23,186 nucleotides of DNA from JACKFB01 sp041389525 (lineage in GTDB: Bacteria; Myxococcota_A; UBA9042; PHBI01; JACKFB01): contig JAWKRR010000086.1 in assembly GCA_041389525.1 (NCBI GenBank), positions 1-23,186 on the forward strand, in the 5' to 3' direction. A model generated the notes under the pieces. The model was not told where the DNA came from. It was given only the letters and a program-made list of their open reading frames with translations, and ran no database searches. Position numbers and translations under genes: made by a program. This document shows, piece after piece, positions 1-6,354 of the stretch. The stretch's first letter is position 1. Each line of letters begins with the position of its first letter.

Positions 1-218
1 TGGGGCTCCTGACGCACCGGCGCCGGCGCCGGCGATTCGGTCTCGTCGGACGCCAGGTCGCTAGGTCCGCCCTGCCCCTGGCGCGCGGCCTGCTCGGCTT
101 GTTTGCGCTTGACGAAGCGGCCGATGGCCGGGCCGACGAAGTACAGAAAGAGCAGGATTCCCCACTCGATCAGCTGCTCCTTCGACATCGAAGCGCCCGA
201 GATCGGCGGCGGGAACAT
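1..218 (-). CDS. small membrane protein, C-terminus beyond the window edge (partial)
   Basis: Reading leftward from an ATG at 218, 72 codons are visible before the window ends, so the gene is incomplete. The product has a short N-terminus, one hydrophobic stretch at about residues 17-33 (IEWGILLFLYFVGPAIG), a basic cytoplasmic-type patch (RFVKRKQ), and then a Gln/Gly/Pro/Glu-rich tail. It is probably a single-pass membrane protein with a disordered tail. The ATG overlaps the TGA of the preceding gene as TGATG, which argues for translational coupling and for this start rather than the in-frame ATG at 188, which has no Shine-Dalgarno either. It is the last visible gene of the NfeD/FloA operon. 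I do not recognise the family, and a link to flotillin function is only contextual. Confidence 0.55.
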   Translation of the reverse strand, partial: MFPPPISGASMSKEQLIEWGILLFLYFVGPAIGRFVKRKQAEQAARQGQGGPSDLASDETESPAPAPVRQEP

Positions 219-418
219 CAGCGTTTGGGTCCGCGCACCGGAGCGCGCGCCCTGCCCTCGCCCTTCGGCGGTGGCCCCTGGAGCGACGCGGGCGCCCGCT
301 CCAGGTCGACGACGGTGGCCAATCGCCACAGCTCGACCAGCGCGCGCCGAGCCCCCGCTTCACCGGCGGCGGCCCCGCGCACCATCGCCACGACGCGCTT
401 GGCGGCGCCCTGGCTCAC
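218..418 (-). CDS. small hypothetical protein downstream of FloA, 66 aa
   Basis: This short frame starts with GTG at 418, overlapping the floA stop as GTGA, and ends with a TGA overlapping the next ATG as TGATG. Overlaps at both ends and strongly GC-rich third positions support a real gene. The product is basic and Ala/Arg-rich, with a predicted amphipathic helix over about residues 1-38 and a Pro/Gly/Arg-rich tail. No signal peptide, membrane segment or known motif is visible. Its place between floA and a membrane protein gene suggests it is co-expressed with them. Function is unknown, and I cannot exclude that it is a translated spacer. Confidence 0.45.
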   Translation of the reverse strand: MSQGAAKRVVAMVRGAAAGEAGARRALVELWRLATVVDLERAPASLQGPPPKGEGRARAPVRGPKR

Positions 419-1398
419 TTATCGTCGCCCTGGCGGCCCGTGTCGCCCAGATGCTCGCGCAGGCTGGTGTCGGCCACGATGTTCTTGAGGTTGTAGTAGT
501 CGAAGGCGCCGATATTGCCCGACTTCAGGGCGTCGGCGAGGGCCAGCGGCACCTGGGCCTCGGCCTCGACCACGCGAGCGCGCATCTCCTGGACGCGGGC
601 GCGCATCTCCTGCTCCTCGGCGATGGCCATGGCGCGGCGGCTCTCGGCGCGGGCCTGGGCGATGTTCTTGTCCGCCTCGGCCTGCTCGGTCTGCAGCTTC
701 GCGCCGACGTTCTCACCGACATCGACGTCCGCGATGTCGATGGACAAGATCTCGAATGCCGTGCCGGCGTCGAGGCCCTTCTCGAGCACCGTCCGCGAGA
801 TGCGGTCAGGGTTTTCGAGCACCGCCGCGTAGGTGGCGGCCGAGCCGATGGTGGTCACGATGCCCTCGCCGACGCGGGCGAGGATGGTCTCCTCGCCAGC
901 ACCACCGACCAGCTTGTCGATGTTGGCGCGGACGGTGACGCGGCTGACGGCGATGACCTGGATGCCGTCCTGAGCCACGGCGGCCACGCGCGGGGTCGTG
1001 ATGACCTTCGGGTTGACGCTCATCTGGACGGCGAGGAACACGTCGCGGCCGGCGAGATCGATGGCCGCGGCGCGGTCGAAGTTCAGGGGGATGTTGGCCT
1101 TCTGCGCCGAGATGAGGGCCTTGACCACGGTCTGGACGTTGCCGCCCGCGAGGAAGTGGCTCTCCAGCTGGTTTGACGACAGGTGGATGCCGGCTTTGTG
1201 GGCGTTGATGAGCGGGTCGAGGATGGCGCCTGGCTGCACGCGCCGGAGCCGCATGCCGATGAGCACGCCGAGGCCGACCGGCACGTTCGACGAGATGGCG
1301 GCGATCCAGAGGCGGACCGGGATGAAGTAGAGGAAGAGGACGATGAAGGCGAGCGCCGCCACCGCCACGAAGATCAGACTTGCGTACTCATTGGGCAT
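415..1398 (-). CDS. floA: flotillin-like protein FloA
   Basis: FloA is a membrane-associated SPFH-family scaffold that forms detergent-resistant foci and works with NfeD proteins (established for the family). The 327-residue length matches the usual size of about 330. Residues about 5-30 form a hydrophobic N-terminal membrane anchor (SLIFVAVAALAFIVLFLYF). The SPFH region follows, with the characteristic run LINAHKAGI and a central beta-rich part containing SVNPKVITTP. The C-terminal part (about 225-310) is a Glu/Ala/Arg-rich coiled coil ending near the conserved stretch GNIGAFDYYNLKN. The ATG at 1398 is preceded by a GAGGA-type ribosome site. The gene is 70 nt downstream of the short nfeD and overlaps the next small gene as GTGA. 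This is the classic NfeD-FloA operon order. Confidence is high. Confidence 0.95.
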   Translation of the reverse strand: MPNEYASLIFVAVAALAFIVLFLYFIPVRLWIAAISSNVPVGLGVLIGMRLRRVQPGAILDPLINAHKAGIHLSSNQLESHFLAGGNVQTVVKALISAQKANIPLNFDRAAAIDLAGRDVFLAVQMSVNPKVITTPRVAAVAQDGIQVIAVSRVTVRANIDKLVGGAGEETILARVGEGIVTTIGSAATYAAVLENPDRISRTVLEKGLDAGTAFEILSIDIADVDVGENVGAKLQTEQAEADKNIAQARAESRRAMAIAEEQEMRARVQEMRARVVEAEAQVPLALADALKSGNIGAFDYYNLKNIVADTSLREHLGDTGRQGDDK

Positions 1399-1468
1399 GA
1401 AGGGTCCTCAGGGGAGTCTTAGGGCTTGGGGGATGACGGAAACGCGAAAATCGACTGATGGGAGCTGA

Positions 1469-1942
1469 CTATTCGGCGGCTCGCACGATGAGCTGACCGT
1501 GCTCGTGACCGATGACGTGGACGGCGGCGCCGGCGGCGATGAAGCTGCCGTCGCGGACCACGGCATCGTAGCGCTCGCCGTCCAGTTCGACGACCCCGCT
1601 GGGGCGGAGGGTCGAGACCGCGTGGCCCGTGGTGCCGCGCTGGGCTTCCAGGGCGGCTTCGGGGGCGCCGGTGCCGCTGATCTCGTCGGCGAGGACCAGC
1701 GAGCGGCCGGCGCGGGAGCGGGCGAACCAGACGACGGCGCCGACGGTGATGCCGAGGGTGGCGAAGGTGCCGACGGCGCCCAGCAGCGGGCCGCCGACCT
1801 GCCAGAGGAGCACGCAGCCGCCGCCGAGGCTGAGGACGCCGAGGATGCCGGGGACGCCGAAGCCGGGGATGATGGCGACCTCGAGGCCGACCAGGAGGAA
1901 GCCAAGGCCGATGAGGCCGAGGGGGAAGAGCATCTCACCCAT
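1469..1942 (-). CDS. short NfeD-type membrane protein (NfeD C-terminal family)
   Basis: The product of about 157 residues lacks the protease domain. It has an N-terminal block of three to four hydrophobic segments (about residues 3-75) containing the NfeD-type IIPGFGVPGILG motif. A soluble C-terminal OB-fold-like domain (about 105-157) follows, with the family pattern STLRPSGVVELDGERYDAV. Such short NfeD proteins interact with flotillins in other bacteria (family knowledge). The ATG at 1942 is preferred over the TTG one codon upstream because a GAGGA site lies at good distance. The start overlaps the end of the upstream long nfeD by 8 nt, so the two are probably translationally coupled. It likely shares the FloA membrane platform. 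Confidence 0.9.
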   Translation of the reverse strand: MGEMLFPLGLIGLGFLLVGLEVAIIPGFGVPGILGVLSLGGGCVLLWQVGGPLLGAVGTFATLGITVGAVVWFARSRAGRSLVLADEISGTGAPEAALEAQRGTTGHAVSTLRPSGVVELDGERYDAVVRDGSFIAAGAAVHVIGHEHGQLIVRAAE

Positions 1943-3668
1943 CAAGGTCTTCCTCGGGCGGGGCGTCGGTGGGGGGCGCTTGTGGGGCGCGGGCGCGGAC
2001 GAGGAGGCTGGAACCGCGGGTGCCGCGGACCTCGATGGGGGTGCCCTGCTCGATGAGGTCGCCGGTGGTCAGCGCGTCGTAGGTCTGGCCGGCGACGCGG
2101 ACCTTGCCCGAGGGGCGCAGGGCCGTGGAGGCGGTGCCGAGGCTGCCGGGGGCTGGGGCGGTGCCGGGCTCGGAGCCGGAGCCGCGCTCGTCGCCCTCGA
2201 AGCCGACGGCCATGCCGGAGATGGCGTCGGTGAGCACGAGGCGGCGCCGGAAGATGCTGGATTTGGTGAGGCGGCTGCCGATGACGACGGCGGCCGCGGC
2301 GGTCACCGCGAGCGAGCCGAGGACTCGGAAGGTGGCGGCGGCCAGCTCGCCGGTGTCGATGGAGACGTCGATGGGGTTGGCGATGAGCGCCATGATGAGG
2401 GACGCGGCGATGCCTGCGAGGCCGAGGATCCCTAGCACTCCGAAGCCGGGGGTCACGAAGAGTTCGATGCCGAGCAGCACCAGCCCGGTGCCGAAGATCA
2501 GCAGCTCCTCCATGCCGGCGAGGTGGACGACGGAGTGGCCGAAGAAGAAGAGGCCGAGGCAGGTCAGGCCGATGGCGCCGATGATGCCGAAGCCCGGCGA
2601 GTAGAACTCCATGAGCAGGCCGAGGAAGCCGAAGCTCATCAGCAGCCCGCTGAGGACGGGGTCGGTGAGCACGCGGGCGAGGCGCTCGGCCCAGCCGGTC
2701 TCGCGGCGCTCGATGCGCGCGGTGCCGAGGCCGGTGCGCTCGAGCAGCGCCTCGCGGCCCTCGACCAGCACATCGACGAGGCCCCAGTCGAGGGCCTCCT
2801 GCGCGGTGGCGGTCAGCAGCTTGCCCGCCGGGGCGAGGCCGGGGACGTCGATGCTGGCGTCGACCATCGCCTCGGCCAGGACGGGGTCGCGGTCGCGCGC
2901 CTCGGCCGTCGCGCGGAAGACGCCGCGCACATACGAGGTCATCTTCTCGCCGACCGCCTGGGCCCCGCCGTCGCCGCCGACCTGAATCGGAGTCGCCGCG
3001 CCGATGGTGCCGCCGCGCACGACGACGAGGTAGTCGTGGGCCAGCGCGATGAGGGCGCCCGCGCTGATGGCCTCGGAGTGGATGAACGCCACGGTGGGGA
3101 CTGACGATTCGATGAGGGCGTCGCGGATTCGCACGGCGGCGTCGACGCGGCCGCCGGGGGTGTTGATCTCGGAGACGACGGCGACGGCCTTGGGGTCCGC
3201 GGCGGCTTCGGCGAGGACGCGCTCGACATAGGGCGCCAGCCCGAGATCGATGGTCGCGTCGATGGTGATCCAGTAGATGACGCCGCCCTCGGGCACCTCG
3301 AAGCGCACGGTCTTGGGCGGGAGGCGTTTGGCCTTGGCGGCGGCGGGGTCGACGCTTGGGGTGGCGTTGGGGGCTGCCTCGGCCGCGGGGCCGGCGTCGG
3401 TGTCGGCGGCCGCGTCCGTGGGGGACTTGGCGTCCGGGGCGGCCGTGGACTTGGCGTCCGGCTCCGGCGAAGACTTCGCGGCGGGCTCGACCGCGGGCTT
3501 CACGGCCGGCTCGACCGCCGCGGCGGGCCCCGCGTCGGCCTCGGCTGCGACTACCGCAGCGGGCGCCTCTTGCGCTGTGGCGCTCCGAACAGCGAAGGCC
3601 CCGAAGGGCCAACAGATCGCCAGCAACCAGAGGAGCAGGCGCGCATGGGACGGGCGACGTGAGACCAT
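1935..3668 (-). CDS. nfeD: NfeD-family membrane-bound serine protease (ClpP-class) with NfeD C-terminal domain
   Basis: This 577-residue protein starts with a signal peptide (about residues 1-32). A long low-complexity Ala/Pro/Asp/Lys linker (about 33-118) is probably periplasmic and disordered. The ClpP/SppA-like protease domain follows. The catalytic Ser is S202 in the motif AISAG, with INTPGG just upstream, and the partner Lys is K242 in EKMTSY. The spacing of 40 is close to that of the Ser/Lys dyad in characterised long NfeD proteases. About four to five membrane segments follow (about 335-455), with two PGFG motifs, and then an OB-fold-like domain (about 510-555). In known members the protease cleaves hydrophobic membrane-protein segments. 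The start at 3668 lacks a clear Shine-Dalgarno but gives a good signal peptide. It is the first gene of the operon with short nfeD and floA. Confidence 0.93.
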   Translation of the reverse strand: MVSRRPSHARLLLWLLAICWPFGAFAVRSATAQEAPAAVVAAEADAGPAAAVEPAVKPAVEPAAKSSPEPDAKSTAAPDAKSPTDAAADTDAGPAAEAAPNATPSVDPAAAKAKRLPPKTVRFEVPEGGVIYWITIDATIDLGLAPYVERVLAEAAADPKAVAVVSEINTPGGRVDAAVRIRDALIESSVPTVAFIHSEAISAGALIALAHDYLVVVRGGTIGAATPIQVGGDGGAQAVGEKMTSYVRGVFRATAEARDRDPVLAEAMVDASIDVPGLAPAGKLLTATAQEALDWGLVDVLVEGREALLERTGLGTARIERRETGWAERLARVLTDPVLSGLLMSFGFLGLLMEFYSPGFGIIGAIGLTCLGLFFFGHSVVHLAGMEELLIFGTGLVLLGIELFVTPGFGVLGILGLAGIAASLIMALIANPIDVSIDTGELAAATFRVLGSLAVTAAAAVVIGSRLTKSSIFRRRLVLTDAISGMAVGFEGDERGSGSEPGTAPAPGSLGTASTALRPSGKVRVAGQTYDALTTGDLIEQGTPIEVRGTRGSSLLVRARAPQAPPTDAPPEEDLDG

Positions 3669-3746
3669 GGGCTGGGTCTAGCACACCGCCGACCCTGCGA
3701 CCACGCTGGAAACTCGCCGCTGCCCGGACTCAGAACCGTTGTCGTG

Positions 3747-3778
3747 CTGGGGGCCGGAACTCGCGCTCCGACCCCCAG
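3747..3778 (-). terminator. stem-loop just past the cysteine-repeat gene, possible terminator
   Basis: CTGGGGG at 3747-3753 pairs with CCCCCAG at 3772-3778. After one mismatch the stem continues as CGGA/TCCG around an 8-nt loop. It lies 12 nt beyond the stop at 3790 in the direction of transcription. No T-run follows, so it may act as a weak or factor-assisted terminator, or only as an mRNA 3' stabiliser. The remaining 3669-3746 should hold the promoter of the nfeD operon, but I see no convincing -35/-10 pair there. Confidence 0.45.
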
Positions 3779-3789
3779 TTCGAGACCGG

Positions 3790-4410
3790 TTACTTGCCGT
3801 GGGCTTGGGCGCAGCAGGAGAAGGAGACGAAGCGCCAGCCGTCCTGGCCGCAGTGCTCTTGGGTGTTCATGGCCATCACCTCGGCGCCACGGTCGCGGCA
3901 GACGGTCTCGGCGTAGTTTGCCCAGGCCGCGGCGGGCTCGCAGGCTTCGGGGCTGCCGACCTTGTCGTCGATGCACTGGCCGGGCTCGAGGTCGCGGTCC
4001 TCGCAGCAGTTGAAGGTCACGCCGCTGAAGAGGCCCTCGCCGCAGGAGGCGCCGAGCTCGGACCAGTCGACGGCCGCGCCCCACTTGTCGCAGGCGACCG
4101 CGGCGCTGGCGTACCAGGTGGCGGCGTCTTTGCAGAGGGTGCCGCCGCCGAGCTCGCCGCCGAAGCACTGGGGCGCCGGGTCGGGGTCGGGCTGCGCGGC
4201 CGGGCAGCAGGAGAACTCGAGGAAGCGGTAGCGGCCGTCGCCGCAGGCCTGGAGCGACTCGGTGGCGCCCATGAGCTTGTCGGAGCTGCGGCAGAACGCG
4301 TCGGCGAGGTCCTCCCACTCTTCGGGGTAGCGGCAGTCGCTGTCGCTGCCGAGGAGCTGGGACTCGCAGGTGGCGACGGCGGCCTGGATGGCGCGCGGCG
4401 CGAGCGAGCG
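3790..4410 (-). pseudogene. C-terminal three cysteine repeats of an interrupted lipoprotein gene
   Basis: This stretch continues, in the same reading frame, the gene that begins at 4809, but is cut off from it by a TGA at 4413-4411. It encodes three more copies of a 55-residue cysteine module, at 4368-4204, 4167-4003 and 3975-3811, each exactly 165 bp. Each copy has Cys at module positions 1, 12, 26, 42, 54 and 55, Trp at 18, and Gly at 43. They are joined by acidic/proline linkers of 12 and 9 codons. Because all three are intact and in frame, the lesion is either recent or the stop is read through. An internal ATG at 4272 falls inside a module and has no signal peptide, so independent expression would give a truncated, cytoplasmic product. 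The function of the module is unknown; three disulphides per module are likely. Confidence 0.65.
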
Positions 4411-4809
4411 TCACGGTTGGCGGGGCGAAGCGGCGGCCCTCACCGCGGGCTGGCTCACGTCCTCGACGCGGTCGGGCGCCGGGCAGCAGGAGAACTCGGC
4501 CGCCTGGAAGCGGTCGGGGCCGCAAGCGTGGGCGAAACCGAGGGCGGAGAGCACCAAGCCGTCTTGGGCGCAGGTGGCCTCAGCGACCTCGCGCCAGGTC
4601 TGGTCGTCGCGGCAGGTCTGGTCGTCGCCCAGCGCCACCAGCGAGCAGTCCGAGGCCGCCTCGAGCGCCAGCGAAGCGGTCGCCGTCGGCTCGGGCCCGC
4701 TGACACCGCTGCCCTCGCAGCCCGACGCACCAAGCAGCGCAACCGCGCCGAGCGCAAGCACCCGGGCGAGCGCGCTGTGGCGGTGAATTCGATGGGTTTG
4801 GGTCAGCAT
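4411..4809 (-). CDS. lipoprotein with one six-cysteine repeat (N-terminal part of interrupted gene)
   Basis: The ATG at 4809 follows a strong GGAGGAGG ribosome site. It starts a typical lipoprotein signal peptide with hydrophobic core (ARVLALGAVALLGASGC) and a lipobox ending ASGC, so the protein should be anchored to the outer surface of a membrane. After a Thr/Ala linker comes one 55-residue module (4647-4483) with six cysteines, of the form C-x10-C-x5-W-x7-C-x15-CG-x10-CC. The frame then runs through an unusual linker and stops at a TGA at 4413-4411, beyond which three more modules lie in the same frame. As annotated the product is 132 residues. The intact ancestor would be about 339 residues with four modules. 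I do not recognise the family. Extracellular disulphide-rich display or binding is an inference from architecture only. Confidence 0.7.
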   Translation of the reverse strand: MLTQTHRIHRHSALARVLALGAVALLGASGCEGSGVSGPEPTATASLALEAASDCSLVALGDDQTCRDDQTWREVAEATCAQDGLVLSALGFAHACGPDRFQAAEFSCCPAPDRVEDVSQPAVRAAASPRQP

Positions 4810-4869
4810 GGCGTCCTCCTCCGATGTCTCAGGCGTGCCCGGAACCGCAGCGGCGGAACCGAGACGCAC

Positions 4870-5016
4870 ACTCCATCGGCCCGACGGGGTGTCGGGTTGA
4901 GGGATTTCTCCGCCGGGCGGTGCTCAGGAGCGTGGGCGGCGCGCTCATTGGTTGGGACTGGGAAATCCCGCATGGCGGCTCCCGCCCCTCATGCGCCAAC
5001 GAATCCGATGCCAACA
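4870..5016. repeat. 147-bp direct repeat, copy 1 (left boundary of ATPase cassette)
   Basis: This sequence recurs at 8767-8913 in the same orientation with a single difference (A in caggAgcg here, C in the other copy). Similarity ends sharply on both sides. The repeat is rich in potential hairpins. CCCGAC-ggggt-GTCGGG lies at 4880-4896. CGCATG pairs with CATGCG over 4969-4995, with an inner GCGG/CCGC. A longer-range pair, GGGATTTC (4901-4908) with GAAATCCC (4962-4969), closes over both. I see no coding potential in it. It lies between the divergent starts of the cysteine-repeat gene and the ATPase operon, so it may also carry promoter elements. The 53 bases at 4810-4862 hold only the leader of the lipoprotein gene. 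Confidence 0.92.
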
Positions 5017-5086
5017 ATTCTGTTGACACACCCTGGCCCGTGTTGCGACGCTTGCCAACACAATCGTTGGCAACACTCTTGTTGGC
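4995..5086 (+). promoter_or_regulatory. cluster of GCCAAC/GTTGGC half-sites upstream of the ATPase operon
   Basis: Within about 90 bp there are several half-sites: GCCAAC at 4995, 5010 and 5054, and GTTGGC at 5066 and 5081, plus TGTTG at 5021 and 5041. They form a perfect inverted repeat TTGCCAAC-N6-GTTGGCAA (5052-5073) and two CAACA-N4-TGTTG palindromes (5012-5025 and 5071-5084). The block ends about 10 nt before the GTG start at 5098, with the ribosome site GGGAGG between. Such arrays usually bind a dimeric regulator. The ATPase operon would be the target. A recombinase-site role is also possible, because the same GCCAAC-N6-GTTGGC motif lies at the end of repeat copy 2. Confidence 0.6.
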
Positions 5087-5097
5087 GGGAGGTCAAA

Positions 5098-6354
5098 GTG
5101 CGAAAGCTCAAGCGTGGCGTAGGGAACTGGGTCGATGGCGAGAGCTTCTGGGGTCGCGAGGCCGAGTTAGACTCGCTCGCCGAGTACCTGGAAGAGGGTG
5201 CGCACATCTACCTGACAGCACCTCGACGTATCGGGAAGACCAGCCTCTTGCACGAAGCTGGGCGACGGTTGGGTAGCCGCTACGCTTGGCTCATCGTGGA
5301 TCTCGAGAGCGCGCGCAGCTGCGAGGACGTGGTGGTCGCGCTGACCGTCGCGACTCGGCCGCACCGCAGCATCTTTCTGCGCGCGACCGAGGGCTTTAAA
5401 AACGCGTGGTCCAAGCTGTCTGAGTCCGTCGAGTCCATCGCGGTCGACGACCTGACGATCACCCTCCGCGGCGCCGTCGCAGGCGACTGGCAGGCCAAGG
5501 CGACCCGGCTCTTCGACGCGCTGGCCACGGCAGACCGTGAGATCGTCATCTGCCTCGACGAGCTTCCGATCCTGGTCAACCGACTGCTCAAGGGTGACGA
5601 CTTCGTCATCACGGCGGAGCGACGAATGCAGGTCGACGCGCTCATGCACTGGTTGCGCGACATGAGCGGCCGACACAAAGGGCGAATTCGGCTGGTGCTC
5701 TCGGGGTCGATCGGGCTGGAGCCAGTGTTGCACCAAGCGAAGTTGAGTGCCGTGTTGTCAACGTTCAAACCCTTCCCGCTGGAGCCGTGGGACGACGCGA
5801 CGGCTATCGAGTGCCTTCTGGCCTTGGCGCGCGAGTACGAGCTTGAGTTCGACGAGGCCGTGCCGCATCGGATGGTCGAGTTGCTCGGCTGCGCGATTCC
5901 GCACCACGTGCAGGTCTTCTTCGACCTCGTCCGCGAAGACGCGCGGCGAAACGAGGTCGCGACGGCATCCCACGCGGACGTCGAGAAGATCTACGCCACG
6001 AAGATGCTCGGGACCCACGGCCACGTGGAGTTGGTGCACCTCGAAGAGCGGCTACTCATGGTGCTGTCGAAGCCGCAGCAGCGGCTGGCCATCGACATCC
6101 TCACCGAAGCCGCAGTGACCGGGTCGGTCGGGCTGGCGGCTGCAGCCGCGCTGGCGCAAGAGCACATGCCGCCGCCGTCAGACTTGCGGGACGCGGTCCG
6201 TGAAGTGCTGGATGTGCTGGAGCACGACGGCTACCTGCAGTCGGTCGCCGACAAAACGGTCGGGTACAAGTTCGTCTCGAACTACGTCCGGGACTGGTGG
6301 AGAAAGCGGCACGGGGACTTTCACCGGCTTGCCGCCGAGCGGGGGCGGTCATGA
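5098..6354 (+). CDS. ATPase 1 of the pair: archaeal-ATPase-type P-loop NTPase, 418 aa
   Basis: The GTG at 5098 is chosen because GGGAGG lies just upstream and because the protein then begins directly before the conserved module. Residues 18-24 read FWGREAE, the entry motif of the archaeal-ATPase/AAA_16 family. The P-loop is APRRIGKTS (41-49) with K47. Walker B is IVICLDE with D154 and E155. A predicted helical lid region follows, and the C-terminus (about 300-415) looks like a winged-helix domain ending in a basic tail. There is no signal peptide or membrane segment, so it should be cytoplasmic. The last codons overlap the next gene as ATGA, so the two ATPases are probably made together and may form a complex. 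Third-position GC looks less saturated than in the flanking genes, consistent with transfer. The biological role is unknown. Confidence 0.85.
   Translation: MRKLKRGVGNWVDGESFWGREAELDSLAEYLEEGAHIYLTAPRRIGKTSLLHEAGRRLGSRYAWLIVDLESARSCEDVVVALTVATRPHRSIFLRATEGFKNAWSKLSESVESIAVDDLTITLRGAVAGDWQAKATRLFDALATADREIVICLDELPILVNRLLKGDDFVITAERRMQVDALMHWLRDMSGRHKGRIRLVLSGSIGLEPVLHQAKLSAVLSTFKPFPLEPWDDATAIECLLALAREYELEFDEAVPHRMVELLGCAIPHHVQVFFDLVREDARRNEVATASHADVEKIYATKMLGTHGHVELVHLEERLLMVLSKPQQRLAIDILTEAAVTGSVGLAAAAALAQEHMPPPSDLRDAVREVLDVLEHDGYLQSVADKTVGYKFVSNYVRDWWRKRHGDFHRLAAERGRS

Noticed and set aside
1942..3684. Arg-rich open frame overlapping nfeD in another minus-strand frame.
   Set aside because: Shadow of nfeD; the nfeD frame has a signal peptide, the catalytic Ser and Lys, and membrane segments.
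4411..4413. TGA as a selenocysteine codon.
   Set aside because: It lies in a linker outside the conserved cysteine positions, and no candidate insertion hairpin was identified directly after it; mutation or simple readthrough is more likely.
4870..5073. The repeats as integron attC sites, because of hairpins and AAC/GTT ends.
   Set aside because: The ends read GCCAAC/GTTGGC and do not fit the RYYYAAC/GTTRRRY core pattern; no integrase gene is seen, and the cargo is two co-directional genes plus remnants.
3739..5097. Open frame running upstream of ATPase 1 through the cysteine-repeat gene, which would give an 871-residue fusion.
   Set aside because: The upstream part is antisense to the six-cysteine modules and crosses the repeat; the GTG at 5098 has a good ribosome site and a natural N-terminus.
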